Assembly (NCBI GenBank): GCA_028274465.1
Contig: CM051456.1
Coordinates: 13,915,745-13,979,744 of the forward strand
Source of the DNA: Plantago ovata
Taxonomy: Eukaryota > Streptophyta > Magnoliopsida > Lamiales > Plantaginaceae
Length of the DNA: 64,000 bases
Reading direction: 5' to 3'
Within the stretch, counting starts at the first letter, position 1. Every line of letters starts with the position of its first letter. The translations under genes were made by a program, and so were the position numbers. The notes under the pieces were generated by a model. It saw only the letters and a list, made by a program, of their open reading frames with translations, had not been told where the DNA came from and did no database searches. Positions 35,320 through 51,148 of the stretch are shown here, one piece after another.

Positions 35320-35960
35320 CACACATCTGGACCTTAAAAAGCTAGTATGTGATATAGGCTACACCTGCAAAGTGTCCGACAGTAAATAGTAAATGATATA
35401 ATGATATGAAGGATCAAGACTTGTCGCGAAATCTATACCGCAAAAGTACGAAAGATGCACTCATAGAATGTTATCTTTACGTACAAGAAGCTACAAATAG
35501 TTGGGCTTGGGCCAAACCCACTAACGTCAACGTCGAGTTAATTGTATCATGCTACCTACCTAACTCAATGGATGACACTTGTTATCATTAGATTGGACCG
35601 ACTCGAGAGCTAAGGGTTCTCTATAAATAATACATCCACCAACAAAGGAAAAAAATGGAATTTTTTTACGAATATTCAACAAACATTCCACTATACCGAC
35701 ACAATAACGTACCCATGTGCCATCTACTATCTTTCTCACTGTGCGTCTCGTTTATTGTACATGGTCGGATAAACAATCACCCTCGAGTAAAGTCTCTCAA
35801 CTCCAATTTGATCACACGACAAAATCGAATATATTGCACTAACACCCACGCACTCCCCCACCTAAGTGTATTTCATGAAGTTTTTTACTACCAATATTGT
35901 AGTTCTGATGTTATTCCTAGTGGAAGCAATTCAGAAGCTAGAAGATCCAGTTCGTAGGAC
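35320..35960 (+). mobile_element. LTR-like fossil related to the 5.0-5.56 kb copy
   Basis: Contains a TATA box (CTATAAATAA, 35621-35630) and the motif order shared with 4986-5560, including ATTGGACCGACT, GTAAAGTCTCT and ACGACAAAATCGA. Likely a gypsy-type LTR relic without coding domains. Borders are uncertain. It is diverged from its relative, which suggests old insertions. Confidence 0.35.
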
Positions 35961-36059
35961 ATATATGAATATGAGCTACCTTCATAATCCAATGAGAGTT
36001 TGATTCAATATTAAATAGGTATGGTTCTCTACTTTCTAATCCACATGTACTTTGTGAAA

Positions 36060-36302
36060 TACTTTCTCCGTTTAATAATAAGTTTTTAAGGGGACTATTC
36101 ATCGCGACCTTTGACCACGTATTACTCCTAAATTACATTAGAGAAAAATATAATAAAATTATATTATGAAACTAAATGGAGTATATTTTCATAATCAACT
36201 TTTAATTTATATTGATACAGTTTAATTATTTAAAAGTTATACGTGGTCAAAGGTCACGATGAATAGTCACCTTAGAAACTTATTAATGAAACGGAGATAG
36301 TA
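36060..36302. mobile_element. Stowaway-like MITE, copy 3
   Basis: TACTTTCTCCGTTTAATAAT at the left is inverted at the right as ATTAATGAAACGGAGATAGTA-type sequence (20-bp arms with a few mismatches). Interior blocks GGGGACTATTCATCGCGACC and CACGATGAATAGTC match copies 1 and 2. Same family as 2607-2843 and 21883-22124. Confidence 0.8.
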
Positions 36303-36469
36303 TTTATATATGATACAGAAACACAATAATAATAGATCCAATTCAAACCCATCCATCAATAAATAAATGGCGTGCGACTCTTGGCCGAGGGATCCATTGG
36401 AATTCAAAGATGGATCTGACTGAGGTTTTCATGATTGCTGCTTCATGGGGAGAAAGCATGAGTAATATA

Positions 36470-36766
36470 CTCCCTCCCATCAGAAATAATTGACGTTCTG
36501 GAAATTTCACATATTTTAAGGAAATTTTGTTGACTCATAATTGTCATTAAAGTAGTGTCATTGATGTCATATAAAATTAAATAGTAATGTTCATGCATGA
36601 AAAGTAATTGTAGGTGTCCAATGGAAGAGAAGTAAATAAAGAACATATACATTCCCCATGAATAAAATAACAAAGAAGAGTAATGATTACTGATTTTCCA
36701 TCCAAAACGACAATTAAAACTCATGTTCAATTTTGTAAAACTACAGTTATACTAAATAGGAGGGAG
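36470..36766. mobile_element. CTCCCTCC-type MITE
   Basis: CTCCCTCC at the left and GGAGGGAG at the right bracket about 297 bp, and inverted similarity continues inward only weakly. The ends are typical of plant Stowaway MITEs, but this one is not the same family as copies 1-3. Confidence 0.5.
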
Positions 36767-36854
36767 CAGAGAAGTATATATTTTTGAAATCCAAGGAGAT
36801 CCATTGGAAAAAGAAATTATTTATTTATGTAATCAATTCTCTCTTCCTGCTAAT

Positions 36855-37305
36855 TAGGGTCAAGCCGATCTTTTTTCTTTTTTAGCTGCTTGAGTTCGGC
36901 TCGAAAAAAGCTCGGCTCGGAACTCGATTATTTGAGCTCGAGTTCAAGTAAAAATTCTAGCTCGTTTAATTTATCGAGTCGAGTTCGAATATTGAAAAGT
37001 TTGGCTAGAAAGCTCAACGACGAGCTGCTCGGAAAAAAAAAATATTATCATATACATATATTATTTATTTTATATAAATATATATTTATTTTACATATCA
37101 TTTATATATATTTAATTATATATAAAATATATATTAATTATTTATTTATTTTTCTTACTCGAGTCGAATAAAAAAAATATGTGTTGAGCTCGAACTCGAA
37201 TCTAAGAGCCGAAGCTCGAGTATTATGATTCAAGTTCGAGCCGAGCCTTGCCAAAGTTCGACTCGGCTCGGCTCGGCTCGGCTCAGCTCGGCTCGATTAC
37301 ACCCT
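36855..37305. mobile_element. AGCTCG-rich inverted-repeat MITE
   Basis: Both ends are rich in GGCTCG/CGAGCC motifs: TTAGGGTCAAGCCGATC and TTCGGCTCG on the left, and repeated GGCTCGGCTC ending in CGATTACACCCTA on the right. The two ends can pair over much of their length, with an AT-rich core. It resembles the widespread plant non-autonomous DNA elements ending in AGGGTGTAATCGAGCC. No coding capacity. Confidence 0.6.
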
Positions 37306-37460
37306 ACAGTACTATATTATATTTGAAAGGGTCCTGAAAGTCTGAAACCCAAAATCCCGCAAAAAGATCATACCCAATATACCCAAACTCGGGTACCCGA
37401 ATATCGACCCGTGGTCTAGCCCTAATGTCCAATGTCTATATGGATTACTAGAAACCGCGT

Positions 37461-37490
37461 CACCCGCTACGCGGGTGAAGCGTAATCTAG
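37461..37490 (+). mobile_element. Helitron-like 3' terminus
   Basis: A hairpin CACCCGC-TAC-GCGGGTG (37461-37477) is followed nine bases later by CTAG and then T (37487-37491). Hairpin, short spacer and CTRR before T is the canonical Helitron 3' end. The element would lie to the left, but I could not identify its 5' TC end. Some of its length may be overlaid by the AGCTCG-rich MITE. Confidence 0.45.
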
Positions 37491-37499
37491 TAAAACATT

Positions 37500-38200
37500 A
37501 TTAGTTTATTAAATAATGTATTGAAATAATTGGATTAAATATTTAATTGTCATAAAATATGACTTTAAAGTTAATCAAAAAATAATTAATTAAGTAACTG
37601 AACTTAAAAGAAAAATAACAAATTGAGTAATATAACTCAACAGAAACTGTGTCTTATAAAAGTTACAATTTTTGTAGCCATGCAATGAATACTTTTGAAT
37701 TGAACGATATTAGACGTACGAGTGACGCTACGTGTGATGAGCGATATTTCATATCGTCTACAATTTGTTTTTTAATCTCGTTTTCAATTTATAGTAATTC
37801 TATATTTTCCAAAAATGTTACTTGATGGCATAGACTCAAACTTATTGGTAATAGAAATATTTCTACTTCCATTGCACCTCACTTTTGCCAATTACATTGT
37901 CTATGACTATGATCTCATTGTACTGGAGTACACATTTTGCCTAAATTATAACCCAATCATCAAGAAATATTATGCATGTTCCCCGTCAATAGAATTCATG
38001 TACAACACTATATGTTTTTTAGAATCTCGGCAAAATAAAACGATCAGAATACATCAATATGCAATGCCAACAAGACTCGTCTCTGCATAACAACCGTGTG
38101 ACAGTGCTTTAATTTTACAAAGTTACAAAATTAAGACCTTAGTAACCATGTTTACAGAGCTCACTTATCCAAAATTAATCAGCTATACTACTGCTAAAAG
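37500..38200. other. intergenic, nothing recognised
   Basis: AT-rich DNA with one 91-codon plus-strand frame (37815-38090) that matches no family I know and has no supporting signals. Confidence 0.4.
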
Positions 38201-38204
38201 AATT

Positions 38205-38348
38205 TTACATTAATACATTCAAGATCAAGTACTTCAGAACACTATAAATCAAGAAGTCGATGATATAACACAGACCATAAAACCAGAAAAGAAGCCAAGG
38301 AAGAACCTGTAAGGCCTTGGTAGCTACAGGAACAGCAGAGGCAACCAT
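38205..38348 (-). CDS. short hydrophobic reading frame, uncertain
   Basis: A 47-codon minus-strand frame starting MVASAVPVATKALQ and followed by two hydrophobic stretches (LPWLLFWFYGLCYIIDFLI and a shorter one) before the stop. It may be the start of a membrane-protein gene or a leftover exon beside the CACTA insertion. Splice-like CTTACAG occurs inside it. I do not recognise the family and give it low weight. Confidence 0.2.
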   Translation of the reverse strand: MVASAVPVATKALQVLPWLLFWFYGLCYIIDFLIYSVLKYLILNVLM

Positions 38349-38503
38349 TGTTCCCTTCCTTGGAAATTTCAAAGAACAAATACTCAATCAGACAATTCAT
38401 CAAATACTTGAAAGACAACCTTTGTACCGCGTATATAAAATAACTTTAGTTTCCAATATATATAAAGCAAATCAAAACACACAACCTCTGTGGCACTAAT
38501 TAA

Positions 38504-41500
38504 CACTACTAGAAAAAATGGATTTGGTGACATCCTAGAAAAGTCACTAAAAAGGCCTATGGTGACACTTTTTTCTATTGTGACACTTTTTGAAAGTGTC
38601 ACGTGTAAAGGGGTTTCAATAGCTTAGGCGTCATTATAGGTTTCTATGGTGACACCACAATGCGTGCACATAAAGACACGTTGCAACACTGTATATGTCA
38701 TGACAACTATCTTTGGTGACACTTTTCAAGTTTGGTGGGAACCAGAAACTGGATTAATTACCTTGAGAAGGGTCACTATAGGTGAATGCAGTGACATCAA
38801 GTTGGGTGATTACAAGTTTTTATAGTGACACTATGATTTGGTCTTATTAACGAGAAAACAAATACAGATCAAAAACAAAATCTGTATATATTAATCGAAT
38901 CTCAAATATCAGTACAATTTCAAGTTTCTCTGGAGTACGCCTAACATCTAACTTTTGATGCTAACATTTCCAACAACTATCAAAGTTTGACTCCAATTAT
39001 CCTAGTACAAAAAAAAAGAAAAAAAAGCCGAAGAATGTACAGAGTTACTTCGCCAGCAAAACACGAGAGAAGACTACCTCTTCTCAACCTGAAAGTTACG
39101 ATCCTGAGTCTTCAAAATACACTCTGCATTTGATTCTGCAAAGTTGATGAACATACAAGGAGACATATAAACGAAGTACAGAAATGCTGCTGCTTTCGGC
39201 GGAACAGAATCCACATGTCATGATTTTTCTGAAATTCCGGTTGAGCAAGTCACACTCAATCTTCTGGAAAACATCCATATTCACATTGAATTCATGAACA
39301 GACTCCATCTATGTCGGAACAACATGAATAACATGGTTAGAAAACAGAAAATCAGTCCAGCCAACTCTACCACATATCTAAATGACTAGAAAGCAGAAAC
39401 TATCTTTCTAAGCATAATATGTATTTATCACGGTATTAGTCTCTATGGGTGTACTATATCAACTAGTTGCACACCAAATCCACAATAACATATCACTCAT
39501 AAATCAAAAGCCAAGACATATATGCGAAATCAGAACGCAGTTAGTGATCAGTACATGGTAATAAGTTTCTCACGACCTAAAATTGAAGTTCAGGGAGAAC
39601 GAATATGCACCTTATTTATCTTATGTCAGGATCTTCGCGAGTATGCTATATTGCATCACCAGTTGAAAAGGCAAATTAATCTAAACATTGTCCTTTTCCT
39701 CGTGTAGTAATGGGCATCCTCAACCTATAGATTAGTAATATTATCAACAATGTAGCCTTAGTTTGGTTAGTAACAAGAAACATCGGATATTCCCAGAAAC
39801 TGCAATCAAGGTACAAAGTCAACAACATTGTTCAATGCAGATCCCAAGAAGAGAGTATATGATACAATAAAAAGAATATTTAACTGAAAAACTGAGGACA
39901 AATAAAACATGACTCGTAGGTAAAAACACAAAACTGAGAGTCCAATAAATTTCATTCGCCAAACATATCCAGTATAGGACTTCGACATCAATACAAGTAA
40001 AAGGACTGAAATGAAAGCATTCCATACCGAAACAAGTTCTCTGCAGTAATAAAAAAAACATCATTTTTCGATCAATCAAAACGTTTAAGTGTTCCGGCTT
40101 GAATGGTAATCTCTATTCTCTAGAGCCATAGTATTTGTATGTGCTACTTTCATACCTGGACCAGCAAACTGTATCATATATCCAGTTTAGCAATCATGTC
40201 AATAGCTTTGAAGTGGAAGGTACTACTATCTACATCCTATATTAGAGTGTGAAATTGCAGCTTCTTTAACTCTTCACTAATATGAGGTTACCTATTCAAA
40301 TAGCAAGGCCACGTAAAGGCAAATGATCTCAAATATCACCATGCTAAAGTAAATTCCAAAATACTTGGAAAGATTAGTGCAAATATATATATGACATCAA
40401 TCCTTATTTTCAAATTGCTTAAAGAAACCTTAACACATTTACGCTCTTCCTCTCAACAAACATTTGGAAATACCAAGGAAATGAACAGACCAAGTGTAGA
40501 CTCTTGTTAAATCTATTACCACGTATCTTTAAATTTTCAAAGAATACATAATTTACAGTAGAGTCAGTAGACTCTTATACTTAGCTGACATGACCATAAT
40601 TCTTTATTATTTTTTCCCCAAAAATGAACAATAAACAAATTCATATACTGAAGCAACTCAAACAAAAATTAACAGTTTAGATGAGTTTGAAAGGAGGAGA
40701 GATGCAATTATTTGTACCTATGTATCCTTGTTTCTATTGATTTGATTCTCCAAATCCGATAATGCACATCCCCAATTCACATTATCATCCCCAATTCTCT
40801 AATCTGGGACTGAAACTCCCCAATTTTGAGGTTTGAGCCAACAATTCCGATACGAAAATCATCAGTCTGACATCATATATGCGGATCAAATGCTTTGAGG
40901 TGTTGAAACACTCTGCGGAGAAAAACTTCGAAGATATTAAGCAACACATGTATATTCAAAATAATCAAACAAACATACAAATTCAGCTGTAAAATATCGG
41001 CAATTCAAGCAATTAACAACATTTGACAGGTTCTGCAATATAAACCAAACCCTATGGCCTCAGATGAGGGGAAAATTCAAAATTGTTCGAGGGAGGAACA
41101 AAAAGTATCATAGTTAAATGCAACATGTACAAAATGATTCTAACCTGAGATATCACATTCCATGAGGACGATTCTCGGCCAAAACAATTTAACAACTACA
41201 AATCGTACATAAGTTTAGTTTTTCAGAAACGAAACAACTCTCTCCCTAGGTCTATGACTATGCGTCATTGCCTAAATTGATTGCGTGAGAATGTGTGAAA
41301 TATTATATATACTACCCTTTATTTTATTACTATCCTTCAATTTAGCCGTAATTACAATTATACCACCGAGTTAAGAAAGAGTCCGGTTATTTTAAAGCGT
41401 CACTATAGGTCGATAAAATGATGTTTGGGCAGGCATGATTATTTTACCGTCTAATTAGATATGGTTTGTACTAATCTGTTTTATTAGCTATGCTATAGTC

Positions 41501-41559
41501 ACACTTGTTATATTGTGTCACTAAAAAAAGTGTCTAATTAGGGTTTTTTTTTAGTAGTG
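38504..41559. mobile_element. CACTA-superfamily DNA transposon, non-autonomous
   Basis: Begins CACTACTAGAAAAAA and ends with the inverted TTTTTTTTTAGTAGTG, flanked by the 3-bp duplication TAA (38501-38503, 41560-41562). Both subterminal regions carry repeated GTGACACTTT / AAAGTGTC motifs, the transposase-binding pattern of CACTA elements. At 3056 bp with no transposase or TNP2 domain it is non-autonomous. The interior contains minus-strand exon-like pieces (39096-39308 after a splice-like CGACATAG, and a short ATG piece near 41160) that may be captured host sequence. I do not recognise them. Confidence 0.92.
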
Positions 41560-41599
41560 TAAATTCTTTAACTAGTTGTAAGCATCATAAGTTCATAAC

Positions 41600-42140
41600 C
41601 CAACTTCTAACACAACGTAAGCAGCACGACTCTCATAAGATTCAGCCCATCATCTTGCCGCAACCACTTGAAACCTGAAATACATGAATATAGTTCATCC
41701 TTGAAAACACTTCTACATGAAAGAATATTTCCAAAACCGTTGTTGCCACCAGAAAGATGCTCCAAAATACACTCCAAACCACACTTCATCGAAACAACAC
41801 ACTGATTCAATCTCTTATTTTAACTTGGTCATATATTTATCTGGGAACTTAAACTAAGCTGCTAGTTTATAGGATTTATCTGACAAATTGCTACAGCAAC
41901 CTCTTTCAGTGTAGGACAGGAAACCATCACAACATTACTGAGCATCTCCCATACCGATCCCGTATGAGTGATTTTTAGCCCGATCCAATCAGCAATTTGC
42001 TTACAAACTTCTTGCTCAAAGGAGCCTGACACTTGGTTATAATATTTTCATGAATTACCTCCCTTCTCTTGATTATAAGCAGTAGGTAACCGATTCCATA
42101 TCAATTTCCACATAAAAGCACACACCTTTGGCGTTATAAA
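41600..42140 (-). mobile_element. L1-type LINE fragment (zf-RVT region)
   Basis: Minus-strand translation around 42065-42140 reads KVCAFMWKLIWNRLPTAYNQ, which fits the conserved W..L...RLPT core of the zinc-binding region C-terminal to plant L1 reverse transcriptases. Degraded frames follow to about 41607. There is no intact domain, A-tail or target duplication that I can see, so this is an old fragment. Confidence 0.4.
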
Positions 42141-42415
42141 ATGACCTTAGCTAGTTTACAACTTACTTCATATGAACAGAACATACATTTACGTCGTACA
42201 GTATATGAGTGCATGATTATCTGAATAAAATAAATCATGAAATGCAAACGGGAAAACAAGACATGTAACTATATCAATAGGCAAGAGTTGCTAACCCAAA
42301 ATACCTCATCCATATATAATAAAGTAGATCACAAGATTCACAACTAAGAAATTCACTCCTGCATATTTTACCTGAATTCAAATGGATACACCTTGAGGTT
42401 TAGATTTCAGTTAGC

Positions 42416-42566
42416 TTCCATCGGTCTTTCTCTCCTGGTGCAGGTCATCCATCTCAAACAAGAGCTGCAGGACCTACTTAGGTTCAGAAGAATTTTCAGT
42501 TGAAACCAAATCTAGCAGCTCTTGCTTGATACACCAAGCTTCCATCGGTCTTTCTCTCCTGGTGCC
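42416..42566. repeat. 27-bp direct repeat inside the DUF707 relic
   Basis: CTTCCATCGGTCTTTCTCTC plus CTGGTGC appears twice, about 124 bp apart (near 42416 and 42540). The second copy abuts the place where DUF707 homology stops, so this duplication may mark the rearrangement that broke the gene. Confidence 0.6.
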
Positions 42567-42569
42567 AAG

Positions 42570-43610
42570 ACCTTCTCAACTGCTGGATATACCAAGTTTT
42601 TTTGCTTTATTCCAACTGCCATTGCCAGCAGAACTCTCGTATTATTCGACTTAACCTGGTTCAAAAACTTCATGCTTGAAATATAAAAGTAGCACATCAT
42701 TACAAAGAGGATAATACAACATATAGGATGTCCAACATCATTTGTCAGGAAAGTTTATAATCATATAGGGAAATGTTACGTAGCATGGATTTCCTATCAA
42801 TCGATAATTGCAGAGGTACATACATCGTTATTTGAGATGGCCCCCCACAAAGGTTGCATATCCAAGTTTGATGTTTTGGCAATAATGCCTCGAGGCAAAA
42901 CATGACTACCATTAGGAATGCAATTTTCTGTGCCAATTGTTGATAATACCTGTAAATGTAGATTAAACATCAAGCATTATTATAAGGTACCTCAGAATCA
43001 TATATATTGATCAAGTACAATTGAAATCTTTATATGCGTAGAAAGGTGCCATTAATGATGATTTGAAACTTCAGTAGACATTCTGATGTCTCAAACTTAA
43101 ATGAAGAGTATCACATTAAATTCATAGTTGTTTAACAGCTCAGGTTGATGTTAACTTAGCCTAAGCACATACGAAAGTGACTTATATTGGATGCTTGCAA
43201 CGTTGTACAAGAACATAAATAAAGCGCATACCACGACATTGTTATTCCATAAAGATACACTCCCCACGAAGTAAAGGACACAAATGATCAGTAACGTGGT
43301 AGCAGTCCAACTGCAGAGAAACACTCTCCTTTTACAACCTGATAGTACATAAATCTAAAAAACGATAGCATGACCAAAGATAAGTTGATCTTGAAAACAA
43401 TACATATAGAGGCAATAACAATAACAAAGTTTAATATAATAGGTAGCTTATCAACAAATACATCAGCTTAAATGATGAATGTATAGAGGCACACATACGA
43501 TTCAACAATAACATATAGAAGAACAAAACAACAACCTTTAACGTTGATGAAAGAACATTGAAACCAAGATTACGAATTGGATCGGGAGAGCCGAGAGATG
43601 TAGAGACCAT
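42570..43610 (-). pseudogene. 5' portion of a DUF707 family gene
   Basis: Exon-like blocks on the minus strand resemble the front of plant DUF707 proteins (single-pass Golgi/membrane proteins of unknown biochemical role). They are: a possible start exon at about 43536-43610 (MVSTSLGSPDPIRN...); a transmembrane block near 43240-43330 (RRVFLCSW, then TTLLIICVLYFVGS); 42824-42949, coding GTENCIPNGS and LPRGIIAKTSNLDMQPLWG; and about 42570-42655, coding RVLLAMAVGIKQKNLV. The last two carry the diagnostic LPRGI..KTS..MQPLWG and LLAMAVGIKQK motifs and good GT/AG borders. Homology stops after VEKVL, where the FHYDG..DEW catalytic-like region should begin. The join between the first two blocks is unclear. 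A truncated gene relic is most likely. Confidence 0.6.
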
Positions 43611-44112
43611 TGGGGAATAGAGAAAGAGATGGGTAGAAGTCTGAAACGAGAGGAAGTAGGTTTGTGTCGCTGTGAAACAAAGGACAAAGAAGATGAATGA
43701 AAATAAATAAATTAAAATATAAAATAAAATTTAAATGACACATGTACGCACCAGATTGAAATTGAATAAGTAAGATCAACGGTTTAAAATTGATTGGTAG
43801 GTCAATCAATCGATTGAATCAACAGGCTTATTATATTACTTTAATTTAATTAGAATTAGAATGTATATTCCACAAAGTTAGGAGTTAAAGTATAATTGCA
43901 AAAACCACGTAGGAGACGGTGTTTAATTAGGGGTACTTTCTAATTTCTATATAAAGTTTAAATACTAAAATACCCCATTACTGTTCTCCTTTTATTTATT
44001 TCTGTTGTTGTAAAGAAAGAAAGAAGAGTAACTTGGAGGAGAGGAAACCAAACCACAGACAATATAATATTCTCCGATCTATACACAAATCAAATCGATC
44101 CTCGAATATAGA

Positions 44113-48391
<4,279 letters not shown>

Positions 48392-48619
48392 ATTGTGTGT
48401 TTACTCTTGTATCCTTCACGCTGAGGCTATGGATGATGCATCGAGGCTATAACAATGTTGTTGAGAATACTGCTTTTTGTTGTTCTCTAGACACTGTTAA
48501 GACAGCATTTTACTTTATGCAACTCTTTTGTGTTGGTACTCCACCTACAGTTATTTCCAGTGAACGACTAGAATTGCAGTATCTTAGACACCAAACACTC
48601 TAGTCTGTAGTCTGTACCT

Positions 48620-51030
48620 TTTCAATGAAGTAACTAAATGAAGTAAACACTATTTATGAACCGAAAGTCATTTTCAACCGGAAAGAGTTTGAACGTTGGT
48701 GCCTTAATTTTATTTAAACAAACCGAGGGAAATAAAGTTTGTGGTAAAACGTAAACGCCAAGAAAGACGAAGCGTACTACCCCCTTGTCTAGGTATTAGG
48801 GAGGGAATAAGTGAGACTTGATTTGATTAGGGATCCGGTTATACCCAGTTCTTAAAGTTCCTTCTCTAGTTCTAAGACTAACCCAAGGATGATTCATATA
48901 TCATGGTGACGTGACTTCACATAGCTTGGGGTACTTGAGGGGCATAACCAAAGGCTTTGGTCTTAAATAGCTCTTTTATTTTTTCTTTGGTTTTTCTGGT
49001 GACGGGGTGTATCAGTTTCTTTACTTTGTTAATGCTTTAAATTTCTTACCATTTGGCATAGCATTGGGTGGAGGGGTAGTATAAGAATAGATAGTGCATT
49101 CCGTTATGATAACGCTTTAAATTTCAGCCACTTGTTTCTTCGACATAGGGTGCAGGAGCGTTGAACATGCTGTTTGATGGAGCTATTTATGAAACGATCT
49201 TAAGTTGTTTGTCACATGTTTTTCTACGGGCATATGGTGTAGAAGCATGCTCGATTGTAGGATATGAGTTTTGATTTTCTGGGTCACACTATGTAATATG
49301 TGTGACACCTAAAAAGTTGGTAAAATTTGTGAGGGGAGAGAATATATTGACTATCCCACTTGGCAGACTAAAATTTTTAATTTGCGAGGATAATTAATAA
49401 GATAACCGTGCACACAAAACCCGGTTTCACCACCGGACACCTCACCGCATTTGTGATCGACTGATTGCACATGCTATTGGATCAAATCTATACCTAATTA
49501 TTGCCGACCACACTGGAACAAACGCACTTGCCTTATACTCAGAAAACCACTGACTAATCAAGCTAGTCTGCTTGTATATTATACCCAAAAGGCCAAAACT
49601 AATAAGTATATAGTAGAGCTACACAACATACTGCCACTCGATATAATCAGCTCTGCACATGCACACTTCAAACTATCAGATCCTCAATTTCCAAGTTTTA
49701 TCAATTTAATAACAATTACTCTCTCACCCTCATCCGTCTCGATCTCAAATTATTATTAAGGATAGACAAAAACATTAAGTAAGAAATAGTACTACATAAA
49801 ATTACAATAATTACATAAAACGAATAAAGTAGGAAATAGAGTAAATAAATTGTTACTATAACTCATGTTAAAAATAAAATCAATCGGTAAGGTGATTTTG
49901 GATCATTGATTTTACTAGCTAGATCTCCAATTCCCTCCATTGTAAAAATTACATTCTTGGCCTCTTGGAGGTCCAATGTGCTATGAATGTTGATCATCCA
50001 TATATGAACTTCCTGAAACTAAATCGAACATTATTAGTAGTAGTATATTATTGGTAGCATGTGCATGGATTATGGGAGCGTCAATTAATCACATTGTCAG
50101 CAGTAACTTCTGTCCAAAAAACATTTGTCACCGCTAGTACTGTTCCAAACTTATGTCTGCCACGTCCCCTCAATGCATGTACCACCTTGATTATTTATTT
50201 ATTTTTATTTTATTTTTGGGATGAATGCCTAAATTCGTTAACGCATGTAATTATTCAGAATTTACGTAGCTAGTAAGTCCGTAGTCCTAAGTGTGTAATA
50301 CCGATTGTGAACTTCTGATAAATCTGCTTTGAAGTTCTCTAACATTGGAAAATACAGTATAAGATTATATCCACCCTTAGATTGCTAGTCGCTAGATTGC
50401 TAGGGATACACAAGAAATAGTAAAATAAAATTTAAAAAATTAAAAGTAATAATCGTATCAAGCCTTATTGTACCTTTTTTTTTCTTCTTATTTTTTAATT
50501 ATTGTCCCGTATCTATCGGATACGTAACGTTGTATCAATGCCCATATATAACAGTATATAGTATATATTTGACAAAACGAATAATAAAAGGTGATTAGTA
50601 GCTTACCGAGGTCTATTCTTTGCTACAACATGTGCCTCAGAGTGCATTACTTTGTTGTACAACGCAAATTAAACATAAATTACAAAGTACAATTGTGGTA
50701 CAACTCCTAAAACATCGTAAGGTACTGCCGCACGCCGTAGCATAGAAACAACCGCTGCTGACCAATCACTTTTTTTTTTTTAAAGATATACTATAGTGTA
50801 TCAGTCATTTTATCTACATTTGCAATATGACTTATTTTGGTCAATGAAGTAAAATCACGTAATAAACCGAGTGATAAAGTCACTCCAAAAAGACAGTGTC
50901 CAAACGAAAACTTCCAGAATAGATTGATGGCTATTAGTGTAACAAGGGAAATAATAAGCTAAATAAAAGTGGCAGATGGGGAGTGGCAAAGGTTGTAATA
51001 TCCTGAATATTGGGGGTTATTCTAGTTGAT
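48620..51030. other. 2.4 kb intergenic stretch
   Basis: Lies between the 3' end of RPT6 and the DUF642 promoter. AT-rich, with no reading frame, RNA gene or bounded repeat that I can support. Confidence 0.45.
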
Positions 51031-51037
51031 AAAAAAG

Positions 51038-51045
51038 TATATAAG
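51038..51045 (+). promoter_or_regulatory. TATA box of the DUF642 gene
   Basis: TATATAAG lies 104 bp upstream of the start codon, followed by a pyrimidine-rich CTTGTTCCCTTCCTC stretch that fits the start of a short leader. Confidence 0.6.
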
Positions 51046-51148
51046 CCTTGTTCCCTTCCTCAACTTTGATCCAACATCTTACACCGATCTTTCCTCTACA
51101 CTCTCTTACTGATAAGTGTAGAGAAAGAACAAAAAAAGTATCACAGAA

